From contig JANNQW010000110.1 in assembly GCA_031400955.1 (NCBI GenBank), forward strand, positions 1-5,512: a DNA stretch of 5,512 bases. The letters run 5' to 3'. How positions within the stretch are numbered: the stretch's first letter is position 1; each line of letters begins with the position of its first letter. The notes under the pieces are model-generated. The model did not search any database and had not been told where the DNA came from. It saw only the letters and a program-made list of their open reading frames with translations. Below are positions 1 through 5,512 of this stretch, one piece after another. The translations under genes were made by a program, and so were the position numbers. The DNA is from VFKE01 sp031400955 (GTDB taxonomy: Bacteria; Verrucomicrobiota; Verrucomicrobiia; Verrucomicrobiales; Verrucomicrobiaceae).

Positions 1-554
1 GGCATCCGCAGTTTATCTTCCAATTTCGAGGCGTTTTGCGACCGCAGTTCCTTCGTGACCCAATCATAAATCATGTTGCGCTCCGCTTCCGTGGGCTGCT
101 CCTTTTTCTTCGGCGGCATCTCGCTGAAATAGACCTGCTCCTGCACCTTGTTGAGAAGGTCCAGCCGTGCATCCAGCACGGTGCTTGGCAGCGCATCCAG
201 CCGGACTTCGCCTTTTTGCACATCGGCGTCGTGGCAGTCGAAACAGTATTTCTTCAGCAAGGGCAGCACCTGTTCGTTAACCCGGAACGAATCAACCGGA
301 GCCGCCACCGCAGCGCGGGCAGTGGTGCGGCCCTGTTTCTTGAGAAAAGTGATGTCCGCTGCGGAGAGTTTGGCCTGGTCAAACTTCAAGGAGGTGCCGT
401 TGGGCATGGTCACGATGACCACGCCCGCAGCCGGGTCATACGATTTGAATTCGCCTTCAAAGGTCTTGGATCCGTCTGCATTGGTCCAAGTGCGGGCTTG
501 CACGCCGGCAGCGAGCAGCGTCAATAGCGCGGCTGTTCCAGCGGATCGGCTCAT
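1..554 (-). CDS. DUF1592-type secreted c-type cytochrome protein, N-terminal part (runs off left edge)
   Basis: Only the first 184 residues are in the window. Seen: a Sec signal peptide (residues 1-20, cleavage expected after GVQA), an SHD1 domain (about 21-72, starting RTWTNADG and containing PNGTSLKF and KLSAADITFL), a spacer, then a cytochrome-like segment with a CxxCH haem motif (C104, C107, H108) and an EMPP motif (145-148) whose Met is a candidate axial ligand. The start is ATG at 554; the same frame stays open upstream but has no nearby ATG, and the paralogue at 4687 begins at the matching residue. No clear Shine-Dalgarno is visible. It lies 40 nt after the DUF1552 gene on the same strand, so it is probably the third gene of the operon. 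By similarity to the complete paralogue it should continue into DUF1595/1592/1588/1585 domains and total about 850-900 residues; that part is inferred. A PSCyt1-DUF1549-DUF1553 protein is the main alternative. Its function is not established; it would act in the periplasm or at the surface. Confidence 0.85.
   Translation of the reverse strand, partial: MSRSAGTAALLTLLAAGVQARTWTNADGSKTFEGEFKSYDPAAGVVIVTMPNGTSLKFDQAKLSAADITFLKKQGRTTARAAVAAPVDSFRVNEQVLPLLKKYCFDCHDADVQKGEVRLDALPSTVLDARLDLLNKVQEQVYFSEMPPKKKEQPTEAERNMIYDWVTKELRSQNASKLEDKLRM
339..554 (-). repeat. Duplicated gene-start module, copy 2 (signal peptide plus SHD1)
   Basis: The first 72 codons of the partial gene align without a gap to 4472-4687. 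By eye about 70% of residues are identical, including an unbroken match GVQARTWTNADGSKTFE. Many of the DNA differences in that stretch are silent third-base changes, which points to an old duplication kept by selection on the protein rather than a recent DNA-level copy. Confidence 0.75.
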
Positions 555-570
555 TCTGGGGAGCGGGGTG

Positions 571-590
571 AATGATGGTGGTCCATCATT
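571..590. repeat. Perfect inverted repeat in the gap between the DUF1552 gene and the downstream paralogue
   Basis: AATGATGG and CCATCATT are exact reverse complements (8-bp arms) around a 4-nt loop. The element sits in the 40-nt gap, just after the DUF1552 stop codon and about 16 nt before the next start codon. In the minus-strand transcript it would form a short hairpin. No U-run follows, so it does not look like an intrinsic terminator. An RNA-processing or stability element, or an operator for a dimeric protein, is possible but unproven. Confidence 0.5.
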
Positions 591-594
591 AAAC

Positions 595-2010
595 TCAGAC
601 CATGAACCGTTTGATCGGCCCCGTCTGATCCGCGATCAATTTGTTCAGGCCCAGATCCAGATCGCCGAAGTGTTTGATCGGGTTGCCGTAGGCATTGAGA
701 ATAGTAGTGAACCAGTTACCGATGGTCTTATGTCCTTCCTTGCCCCAGAAAGGCAGGCGCATATAGCGACCGGCGATGTTGAGTTTGGCGTTCTTGCCAG
801 ACATGATGAGATACGGCCATTCAATGCCGCTGCTGTGATGGGTTTCTCCGTTGTCGGGGAAATAGCAGAGCATGGTGTTGTCAAACATGGTCCCCTTGCC
901 CTCGGGAACGCTCTTCAGCCTCCGAACGATGGTGTCGATCAATGCCATGTGACCGTGGCAAAGATGCTCCCGCACATCGAGTGCCGCCACGCTGCCAACC
1001 GCTTTGCCGTGTCCCACGTCGTGCTGGTTGATCTTTTCATTTTCGAGATTGGGAACGGGAACGCCGGTGTAAGTCGTGCCGAGTTCGTCCAGCGTGAAGG
1101 TGACCACATTGGTCATGCCGGAGATGAGCGCGGACAAAAGTATTTCAGTGTGACCGACCTGGCGGTCGATGGTGGAAATATCCTCCTCAAAATACTTCTT
1201 ATCCAATTTCGGAACATTCTTTCCGATAATGCCGCCCATCGCCTCCAGCTTCCTGTTTCGTGTGCGGATGTCCTCCATGGCATCGGCGTAGTTTTTGACT
1301 TTCGCCAGTTCCAGGCCAGCGAGGTCCCGGCCGAGGCCGGACTGGTTGCCGGAGGTGAACTCAAGCAGCTTGCGCTCAAGTTCGTAGCGCACACGACCGG
1401 CTTCATTGTTTGCGACAGACTTGAACAGCTCATTGATGGCCACCTTGGGGGAACCGAAGGCATAGTTGGGCTGCTGGGCTCCACGGGCGGAGAAACCTTT
1501 TTCAATGCCATTGATGTTTCCGCGCGCATTTCCGCCGCCTTCGGGGAAACAGGCCAGCTCAATGTGCTCCAAGGGCGAGGGAAAGAGCTTGGCCATCTCA
1601 AAATCAACGGTGGCCCACTTGATGGAGCTCAGGCGTTCAGTCGCCGCGTAAACACCGAGACAAGACTGCCAGGAGTGATGCCCATTGGTGCACATTTTGC
1701 CGGACAGCCCCTGAAGGATCGTCATGTTTTCTTTGTGGGCGTTGAGCGCGCTCATCCACTTGGGCAGCTCGTGCTTGTCGAGCGCCACTTCGAACGCTTC
1801 TTTTTTGTTCTCCTTGGCCTTGTCGGCTTCGCTAAGGCTGGGCGGAACCATCACACTTGGAAAAAGGCCATTGCCTTTATGCATGAAGATAAATCGCATC
1901 GGGGGCTGGCCAGCGGCCGGTGAGCCAAACAATTGCGACAGAGAGGAGGGAAACATCAATGCGCCTGCGCCCAATGCCGATGATTTGAGGAGGTCTCTTC
2001 TGGTTTTCAT
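595..2010 (-). CDS. DUF1552 domain protein, Tat-exported
   Basis: 471 residues, the usual length for DUF1552 (PF07586). Seen: a twin-arginine leader (T3-R4-R5-D-L-L-K9), a hydrophobic Ala/Gly/Leu stretch (about 10-29) and likely cleavage near 32-34. The mature domain fills the rest, with MHKGNG (43-48), NGHHSWQSCLG (109-119), DELGTTYTG (308-316), HDVGHG (330-335) and, near the C-terminus, FDNTMLCYFPDNGETHHSSG (376-395). The last segment, followed by PYLIMSG and an AGRYMRLP stretch, resembles the metal-binding C-terminal part of alkaline-phosphatase/sulfatase-like folds, as in DUF1501; H111, H112, H391 and H392 are the obvious candidate ligands. That metal site is inferred. Known of the family: it is abundant in planctomycetes and verrucomicrobia and typically encoded next to DUF1592 proteins, with no reaction assigned that I know of. 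Here it lies 31 nt after the complete DUF1592 gene and 40 nt before the partial one, consistent with co-transcription. The ATG at 2010 is chosen because the Tat motif follows directly; no strong Shine-Dalgarno is seen. Confidence 0.93.
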   Translation of the reverse strand: MKTRRDLLKSSALGAGALMFPSSLSQLFGSPAAGQPPMRFIFMHKGNGLFPSVMVPPSLSEADKAKENKKEAFEVALDKHELPKWMSALNAHKENMTILQGLSGKMCTNGHHSWQSCLGVYAATERLSSIKWATVDFEMAKLFPSPLEHIELACFPEGGGNARGNINGIEKGFSARGAQQPNYAFGSPKVAINELFKSVANNEAGRVRYELERKLLEFTSGNQSGLGRDLAGLELAKVKNYADAMEDIRTRNRKLEAMGGIIGKNVPKLDKKYFEEDISTIDRQVGHTEILLSALISGMTNVVTFTLDELGTTYTGVPVPNLENEKINQHDVGHGKAVGSVAALDVREHLCHGHMALIDTIVRRLKSVPEGKGTMFDNTMLCYFPDNGETHHSSGIEWPYLIMSGKNAKLNIAGRYMRLPFWGKEGHKTIGNWFTTILNAYGNPIKHFGDLDLGLNKLIADQTGPIKRFMV

Positions 2011-2041
2011 ATGGGGTGGTTTTGGAGTGTGGGTGGATGCC

Positions 2042-4687
2042 TTATTTACGATACATGAATGAGTCGGATGTTAAAAGTGAAACTATCACGGCTTTGAAAC
2101 TCCCGCCGCTTTCAAGATAGGCTTTGTCAGCAGCAATTAACGTCTCTGAATCAGACAATGTTTCATTCCGCCCCAAATAAAATCGAAACGCATGACGGAT
2201 GATGGACTGGCGGACGCGTTTGGATTTGCCGAGCCGGTCGATCAGGTCGAAGGCATCATTGACCGGTCCGTCCAGCTTGGGATCGCCGGCGCCACGGAGG
2301 TTGCCAGCGGTGTTCACCAGCTTGGTTTTGTAGGTATCGGCGTCGTATTTGCCTTTGGCTTTTGCGACAAGATTTTCCGGGCTCTCCAGGGGTTCATCGG
2401 CGCGATAGCGCCCGAAGTCATCGAACTTTTCAAAGGGATAGCCGAGCGGGTTCATGTGCTGATGGCATTTCCAGCACGACTCCTGAGCTGGACCGGTCAC
2501 GGACTCGACGCGCTCTCTGAAGGTCATGTGCGGAAATTCCGGGACCTTGGCATCCACCGTGATCGGCACATCGGGCACGCGGCCGGCCAGCAGTTTTTCC
2601 TGAATCCAGCGTCCGCGCCGGATGGGGTCGGTGTGGAAGTTGGACGAATGGGCGATGAGCCACGCGGGGTGCGTGAGAATTCCTTTCCGATTAGCCAGCT
2701 TGAAAGGTTGCTCCTGAGGATACTCCCAAGTCGGCGGTGTAATATTGTAGCTGTTCACATGCGGCATCAGCTTGTGAATGCCGAACGGGTAAGTCCAGTC
2801 AGGGTTTGGGTTCAACCCCAATTTCTTGAAGTGTTCGATGTGAGTCATCGCCGTGTCCAAGTCACGCTCGGATGAATTATAATGCAGGCGCTTTCTGATG
2901 AAAGCTAAGTCATCGGCGGAGAGCGTCGATGGTGGCTTCTTTTTGTCCTTGGCGGGGGTCTGCCATTTGGTGTCTTTGAAGTGCTCGTAAACCTCGTTCA
3001 ACCCATTCATCTTGGCCGCCGCCGTGATGGGCGCCTCATTTTTCTTCTTGGGCACTTCCACCTTTATGGGGGCCGCGAAAAACACTTCTGTCCCCAGCAG
3101 ATTGCCAAAAACATTCTTGTCCTGTTTGACATACATGTCCACGAGCATGTCGGCTTCCCGAATCAGGATGCCGCCTGTCCCTGAGCTGCCGCGACCAGGA
3201 TTGCCATAGTAGCCATTGCTTCGATTGACGTCCTTGAAGACCTTGGTGGCATAGCAATAGCCGAAAAATTCGCGAAAGAAGCGGATGATCTTTGGATGGC
3301 TGGTTAAATCAGAATCGTTCACCGTGGGGTCGATCTGGCCGACGTAATATTTCTCGTCGGCCAACAGTCGCAGCACTTCCCGTTGATAATCTTCTTTCGT
3401 GTTCAGCTTGCCTTCTGCGGCAGCCTTGACCAGCCCGGGGTCCGGACCCCAGTCTCCTAAAGCATAGGATATGGCGTAACTGGCCTCACGGGGCGATAGC
3501 ATCTTCCTGCCGTGTGCATCCGCCGGGCCGGCGCCGAATTCGAGGCGATAAAGAAACTCTGATTCCAACAAAACGGCCGTCAGCATCTGGCGCAGTCCCT
3601 CGGTGTTGCCGCCCAGATCAATGGCGGCACGGGTCAATGCCAGATACTTTGTCTGCTCGTCATCGGTGGCCGGGCGCTTAAGCACACTGTCAAACTGAGT
3701 CTGAATGGCGGCCTTGATCGCATCGTCCGCAGGCTTTGATTGATTCATGATAATCGCTTCGAAGGCCGGTGGCGTCGGCGGAGAGAATTTGTCCTTCGGG
3801 TTTTCAAAATAATCTGCCTTGAAGTCCCCTTTCTTGACTCGGGCGGCCCGGATCTGCTTGTTGGACATCCAGTCAGCATTGGAGAGCATCACCAGCAGAT
3901 TTCCCCCATCCAGCGGAGTGATGGAGTAATCGCGGATTCCTGTGCGTTCCGGCAGGACAAACGGATTGGTGATGCCGTAAAAGCTCATGGTTCCAGGCCA
4001 GTGCATGTATTTTTCGTAAACCTCCGTTTTACTCCTGAATACATCAATGACCCGGCCCATAAAAATCTTCGGGCTCACCAGCCAGCGCCGCGCGGGAGTG
4101 AAGGGTTTGTCCTTGATAGTGCCGCTGAATAATTTGTCGTGATCGACGTTGTTGCCGTAGTCCGGGTAACGCACTTTTTCCTCGATCAACGGCGCGTTCG
4201 ACTTGATCAGTTCGCCCCGCACCCATTCGGCGAGTTGTTTGCGCTCCATGGCATTAGGCTGCTTCTCGTCCTCGGGTGGCATCTCTTGAAAATAGATCTG
4301 CTCCTGAAGCTTGTTCAACAGGTCTAGCCTCACCTTTGAGTCCAGCGCCTCGAGTGTATCCAGCCGCACATCGCCCTTTTTTTTCTTTTCATTGTGGCAA
4401 TCGTAGCAATAGGTCCGCATGATTCCCTGCGTGGCCTTGTGAGTGGCGAATGCCGCCGTCTTGGTTTGCTCCTTGAGAAAGCCGATATCCGCTGCGGAAA
4501 GCTTCTCTTGATTGAACTTCATCGCGGAGCCATTGGGCCAGGTCACTTCGACCGCGCCAGTGGCCGGATCGTAGGATTTCAGTTCCGCTTCAAAGGTCTT
4601 TGATCCGTCTGCGTTGGTCCAGGTGCGAGCCTGCACGCCGGTGACGAGCAGCAGCATCGCCGCGGCGGTTCCAGAAAGCCGGTTCAT
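2042..4687 (-). CDS. DUF1592/DUF1588/DUF1585 secreted di-haem c-type cytochrome protein with N-terminal SHD1 domain
   Basis: 881 residues from the chosen start. Order: Sec signal peptide (1-20, ending GVQA); SHD1 domain (about 21-72); cytochrome segment with CxxCH (C94, C97, H98) and EMPP (135-138); a degenerate DUF1587-like stretch (about 196-217, FTPARRWLVSPKIFMGRVID); DUF1595-like region (about 319-383); DUF1592 (from about 397, LSPREASYAISYALGDWGPD); a Lys-rich linker (about 540-665); DUF1588 (about 667-762, with RKGILTHPAWL, RRGRWIQEKLL and a second CxxCH, C738, C741, H742, then HMNPLGYPFEKFDDFGRYR); and DUF1585 (about 809-880, HAFRFYLGR to SDSFMYR). This is the planctomycete-verrucomicrobial PSCyt/PSD-type architecture; covalent haem in the periplasm is expected, but the reaction is unknown. 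The ATG at 4687 is chosen because the partial paralogue starts at the same point and homology stops there. In-frame alternatives are GTG at 4750 and ATG at 4735; none has a good Shine-Dalgarno. It is the probable first gene of the minus-strand operon, followed after 31 nt by the DUF1552 gene. Confidence 0.92.
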   Translation of the reverse strand: MNRLSGTAAAMLLLVTGVQARTWTNADGSKTFEAELKSYDPATGAVEVTWPNGSAMKFNQEKLSAADIGFLKEQTKTAAFATHKATQGIMRTYCYDCHNEKKKKGDVRLDTLEALDSKVRLDLLNKLQEQIYFQEMPPEDEKQPNAMERKQLAEWVRGELIKSNAPLIEEKVRYPDYGNNVDHDKLFSGTIKDKPFTPARRWLVSPKIFMGRVIDVFRSKTEVYEKYMHWPGTMSFYGITNPFVLPERTGIRDYSITPLDGGNLLVMLSNADWMSNKQIRAARVKKGDFKADYFENPKDKFSPPTPPAFEAIIMNQSKPADDAIKAAIQTQFDSVLKRPATDDEQTKYLALTRAAIDLGGNTEGLRQMLTAVLLESEFLYRLEFGAGPADAHGRKMLSPREASYAISYALGDWGPDPGLVKAAAEGKLNTKEDYQREVLRLLADEKYYVGQIDPTVNDSDLTSHPKIIRFFREFFGYCYATKVFKDVNRSNGYYGNPGRGSSGTGGILIREADMLVDMYVKQDKNVFGNLLGTEVFFAAPIKVEVPKKKNEAPITAAAKMNGLNEVYEHFKDTKWQTPAKDKKKPPSTLSADDLAFIRKRLHYNSSERDLDTAMTHIEHFKKLGLNPNPDWTYPFGIHKLMPHVNSYNITPPTWEYPQEQPFKLANRKGILTHPAWLIAHSSNFHTDPIRRGRWIQEKLLAGRVPDVPITVDAKVPEFPHMTFRERVESVTGPAQESCWKCHQHMNPLGYPFEKFDDFGRYRADEPLESPENLVAKAKGKYDADTYKTKLVNTAGNLRGAGDPKLDGPVNDAFDLIDRLGKSKRVRQSIIRHAFRFYLGRNETLSDSETLIAADKAYLESGGSFKAVIVSLLTSDSFMYRK
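4472..4687 (-). repeat. Duplicated gene-start module, copy 1 (signal peptide plus SHD1)
   Basis: Direct-orientation partner of 339-554, about 4.1 kb away. Similarity resumes after a length difference (the other copy has about a dozen extra residues before the haem motif) and continues through the CxxCH, the conserved RLDLLNK, the EMPP motif and the following helix. Confidence 0.75.
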
Positions 4688-4885
4688 CCAAAAGGCACGA
4701 GCTGGCAGGATTATGCCACGGTTGTTGAAATTCATGCGGATGATTTTCACTTCGATTATCCCGGCGGGTTATGGTCGTTTGCTAAAGGTGTCCTGTGATT
4801 GTTCCACCTAGGAAGTTAGGCATGATGCTCTCTTGCCATTTTCTGAACGTGCAATGTGGCCGGGGTTTATCAGGAAACCAGTAAA

Positions 4886-4914
4886 TTTATTATTTCGCCT
4901 ACTTCGCTTTGCAA
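4886..4914 (-). promoter_or_regulatory. Possible sigma-70-like promoter of the DUF1592-DUF1552 operon
   Basis: On the minus strand TTGCAA (4914-4909) and AATAAA (4891-4886) stand 17 nt apart, each matching the -35 and -10 consensus at four of six positions. It would give a leader of about 190 nt to the ATG at 4687. The match is modest and AT-rich sequence makes chance hits likely. Confidence 0.22.
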
Positions 4915-4953
4915 GCTCCCTGACGATTGTAATCGCTATCCGAAAGCATAGCA

Positions 4954-4977
4954 CATTCGCATTCGCATTTGAATTTG
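4954..4977. repeat. Four degenerate tandem hexamers upstream of the NamZ-like gene
   Basis: CATTCG, CATTCG, CATTTG and AATTTG follow one another without a gap, ending about 26 nt before the ATG at 5004. This may be a short slipped-strand repeat or a multi-site binding element. It would lie in the 5' leader or promoter of the rightward gene. Confidence 0.45.
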
Positions 4978-5003
4978 CCCGCAGCTCGCCGAAACATCAG
5001 CGC

Positions 5004-5512
5004 ATGACCGTCGTCCACCGCTTCCTCTTATTCGTTTCCGTCCTCCTGCTGGCTGCCTGTGCCACTCCGCCGCCGGAGGTTTTCAGCGGCGCGCAAAGTG
5101 GTCCGTTTCGTTTGGGCTTGGATGTGCTCGCGGGCAATGGCTACGATCTGCTGCGTGGAAAACGCATCGGGCTGATCACAAACCAGACCAGCGTCACCGG
5201 TTCCGGCACGTCCACGCGGGTGGCGATGAAGCGGGCTGGAGTGAATCTGGTGGCGCTCTACGCGCCGGAGCATGGGATCGACGGCACGGTGGTTGCAGGG
5301 CGGAAGTTTGGGGACCGGCGGGATTCCGCGACTGGGTTGCCGATCTATTCGCTTTACGGTGCCACACGCAAACCGACGCCGCAGATGCTGGCGGGCATCG
5401 ACATGATGGTGTTCGACATTCAGGACATCGGCTGCCGCAGCTACACTTACATCAGCACCATGATCGTTTCCATGGAGGCTTGTGCGGAGAATGGCAAGGA
5501 GTTCACGGTGCT
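5004..5512 (+). CDS. DUF1343 / NamZ-family exo-beta-N-acetylmuramidase-like lipoprotein, N-terminal part (runs off right edge)
   Basis: 169 codons are present, followed by an incomplete codon. Seen: a lipoprotein signal peptide with a hydrophobic core (7-18) and lipobox LAAC (16-19, lipidated Cys19; Ala at +2, which favours outer-membrane sorting), then a Pro-rich spacer (TPPPE). The enzyme domain starts near 36 and shows the DUF1343 (PF07075) signature: GLITNQTS (56-63), LYAPEHGIDG (85-94), TGLPIYSLYG (110-119), RKPT (122-125) and FDIQDIGCRSYTYISTM (137-153). Characterised members (NamZ, glycoside hydrolase family GH171) release N-acetylmuramic acid from the non-reducing ends of peptidoglycan fragments, feeding cell-wall sugar recycling. 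E89 in PEHG is invariant in my recollection and a candidate catalytic acid. Family members are usually about 400 residues, so over half is missing. The ATG at 5004 gives a well-formed lipoprotein leader; no Shine-Dalgarno is obvious. It diverges from the cytochrome operon, and a functional link to it is not shown. Confidence 0.9.
   Translation, partial: MTVVHRFLLFVSVLLLAACATPPPEVFSGAQSGPFRLGLDVLAGNGYDLLRGKRIGLITNQTSVTGSGTSTRVAMKRAGVNLVALYAPEHGIDGTVVAGRKFGDRRDSATGLPIYSLYGATRKPTPQMLAGIDMMVFDIQDIGCRSYTYISTMIVSMEACAENGKEFTV

Larger units (their letters stand above)
4688..5003. promoter_or_regulatory. Divergent intergenic region
   Basis: This 316-nt gap separates the leftward operon from the rightward NamZ-like gene and must hold the promoters of both unless they lie elsewhere. 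No gene is supported in it. It contains an AT-rich patch near 4882-4895, degenerate hexamer repeats at 4954-4977 and a weak 5-bp inverted repeat (GCTAT at 4935, ATAGC at 4948). The part from 4688 to 4750 could be coding if the GTG at 4750 is the real start of the leftward gene. For the rightward gene, TTTATC (4866) and TATTAT (4888) with a 16-nt spacer is a possible but weak sigma-70-like pair. Confidence 0.55.

Noticed and set aside
571..590. Intrinsic terminator between the DUF1552 gene and the partial gene
   Set aside because: The hairpin is AT-containing and short, and no T-run follows on the minus strand.
148..1923. A 591-codon plus-strand open frame opposite the DUF1552 gene and the partial gene
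   Set aside because: It is antisense to two genes with clear family motifs. Its translation shows no recognisable domain and it spans the gene boundary, so it is a shadow of codon bias on the other strand.
595..2010. Calling the DUF1552 protein a sulfatase or phosphatase
   Set aside because: No sulfatase C/S-x-P-x-R motif is present; only general resemblance of the C-terminal His/Asp region is seen, so an enzyme name would be overreach.
2192..2875. A 227-codon plus-strand open frame inside the DUF1592 gene
   Set aside because: It lies entirely opposite the DUF1588/DUF1585-coding part of a well-supported gene and has no recognisable motif.
3437..3450. Perfect 14-bp GC-rich palindrome (GGGGTCCGGACCCC)
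   Set aside because: It lies within codons for the conserved DUF1592 stretch DWGPDPG, where Gly/Pro codons readily create such symmetry. There is no sign of a regulatory role.
4688..4750. N-terminal extension of the DUF1592 protein starting at GTG 4750 (or ATG 4735)
   Set aside because: The extension has no counterpart in the paralogue, whose start matches the ATG at 4687, and it would place a long segment before the signal peptide. It cannot be fully excluded, since no start has a strong ribosome binding site.
1..5512. Mobile element, defence system, CRISPR array or RNA gene
   Set aside because: No transposase, integrase, regularly spaced repeats, tRNA-like fold or rRNA sequence is recognisable; the only long repeat is explained by paralogous genes.

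Overview
The window looks like part of a chromosome from the Planctomycetota-Verrucomicrobiota-Chlamydiota group, most likely a verrucomicrobium. The main reason is the pairing of a large secreted DUF1592/DUF1588/DUF1585 cytochrome-type protein with a DUF1552 protein, which is characteristic of those phyla. Bacterial SHD1 (SLA1 homology 1) domains and the near absence of Shine-Dalgarno sequences fit the same assignment. The phylum is inferred from gene content only; no rRNA or marker gene is present.

Layout: positions 1-4687 form one minus-strand block of three closely spaced genes, transcribed right to left. First comes a long DUF1592-type c-type cytochrome protein (4687-2042), then a Tat-exported DUF1552 protein (2010-595), then a second DUF1592-type protein (554 to the left edge, N-terminal 184 residues only). 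The gaps are 31 and 40 nt, so they are probably one operon. The first and third genes are paralogues: their first 72 codons align without a gap at roughly 70% protein identity, covering the signal peptide and the SHD1 domain, and the similarity continues through the CxxCH haem motif. The 40-nt gap before the third gene carries a perfect inverted repeat.

A roughly 300-nt intergenic region (4688-5003) separates this block from a divergent plus-strand gene that runs off the right edge. That gene encodes a lipoprotein of the DUF1343/NamZ (exo-beta-N-acetylmuramidase) family, implied in turnover of peptidoglycan sugars.

How the genes may work together: the DUF1592 and DUF1552 proteins should meet in the periplasm or at the cell surface, the former exported unfolded by Sec so that haem can be attached, the latter probably exported folded by Tat. 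As far as I know their biochemical role is unestablished; a redox-linked extracellular enzyme or complex is an inference. The NamZ-like gene shares only the intergenic region and need not be functionally linked. I found no RNA gene, mobile element, CRISPR array or integration site. The most unusual points are the duplicated SHD1-cytochrome modules flanking DUF1552, and the divergent internal architecture of the complete DUF1592 protein.
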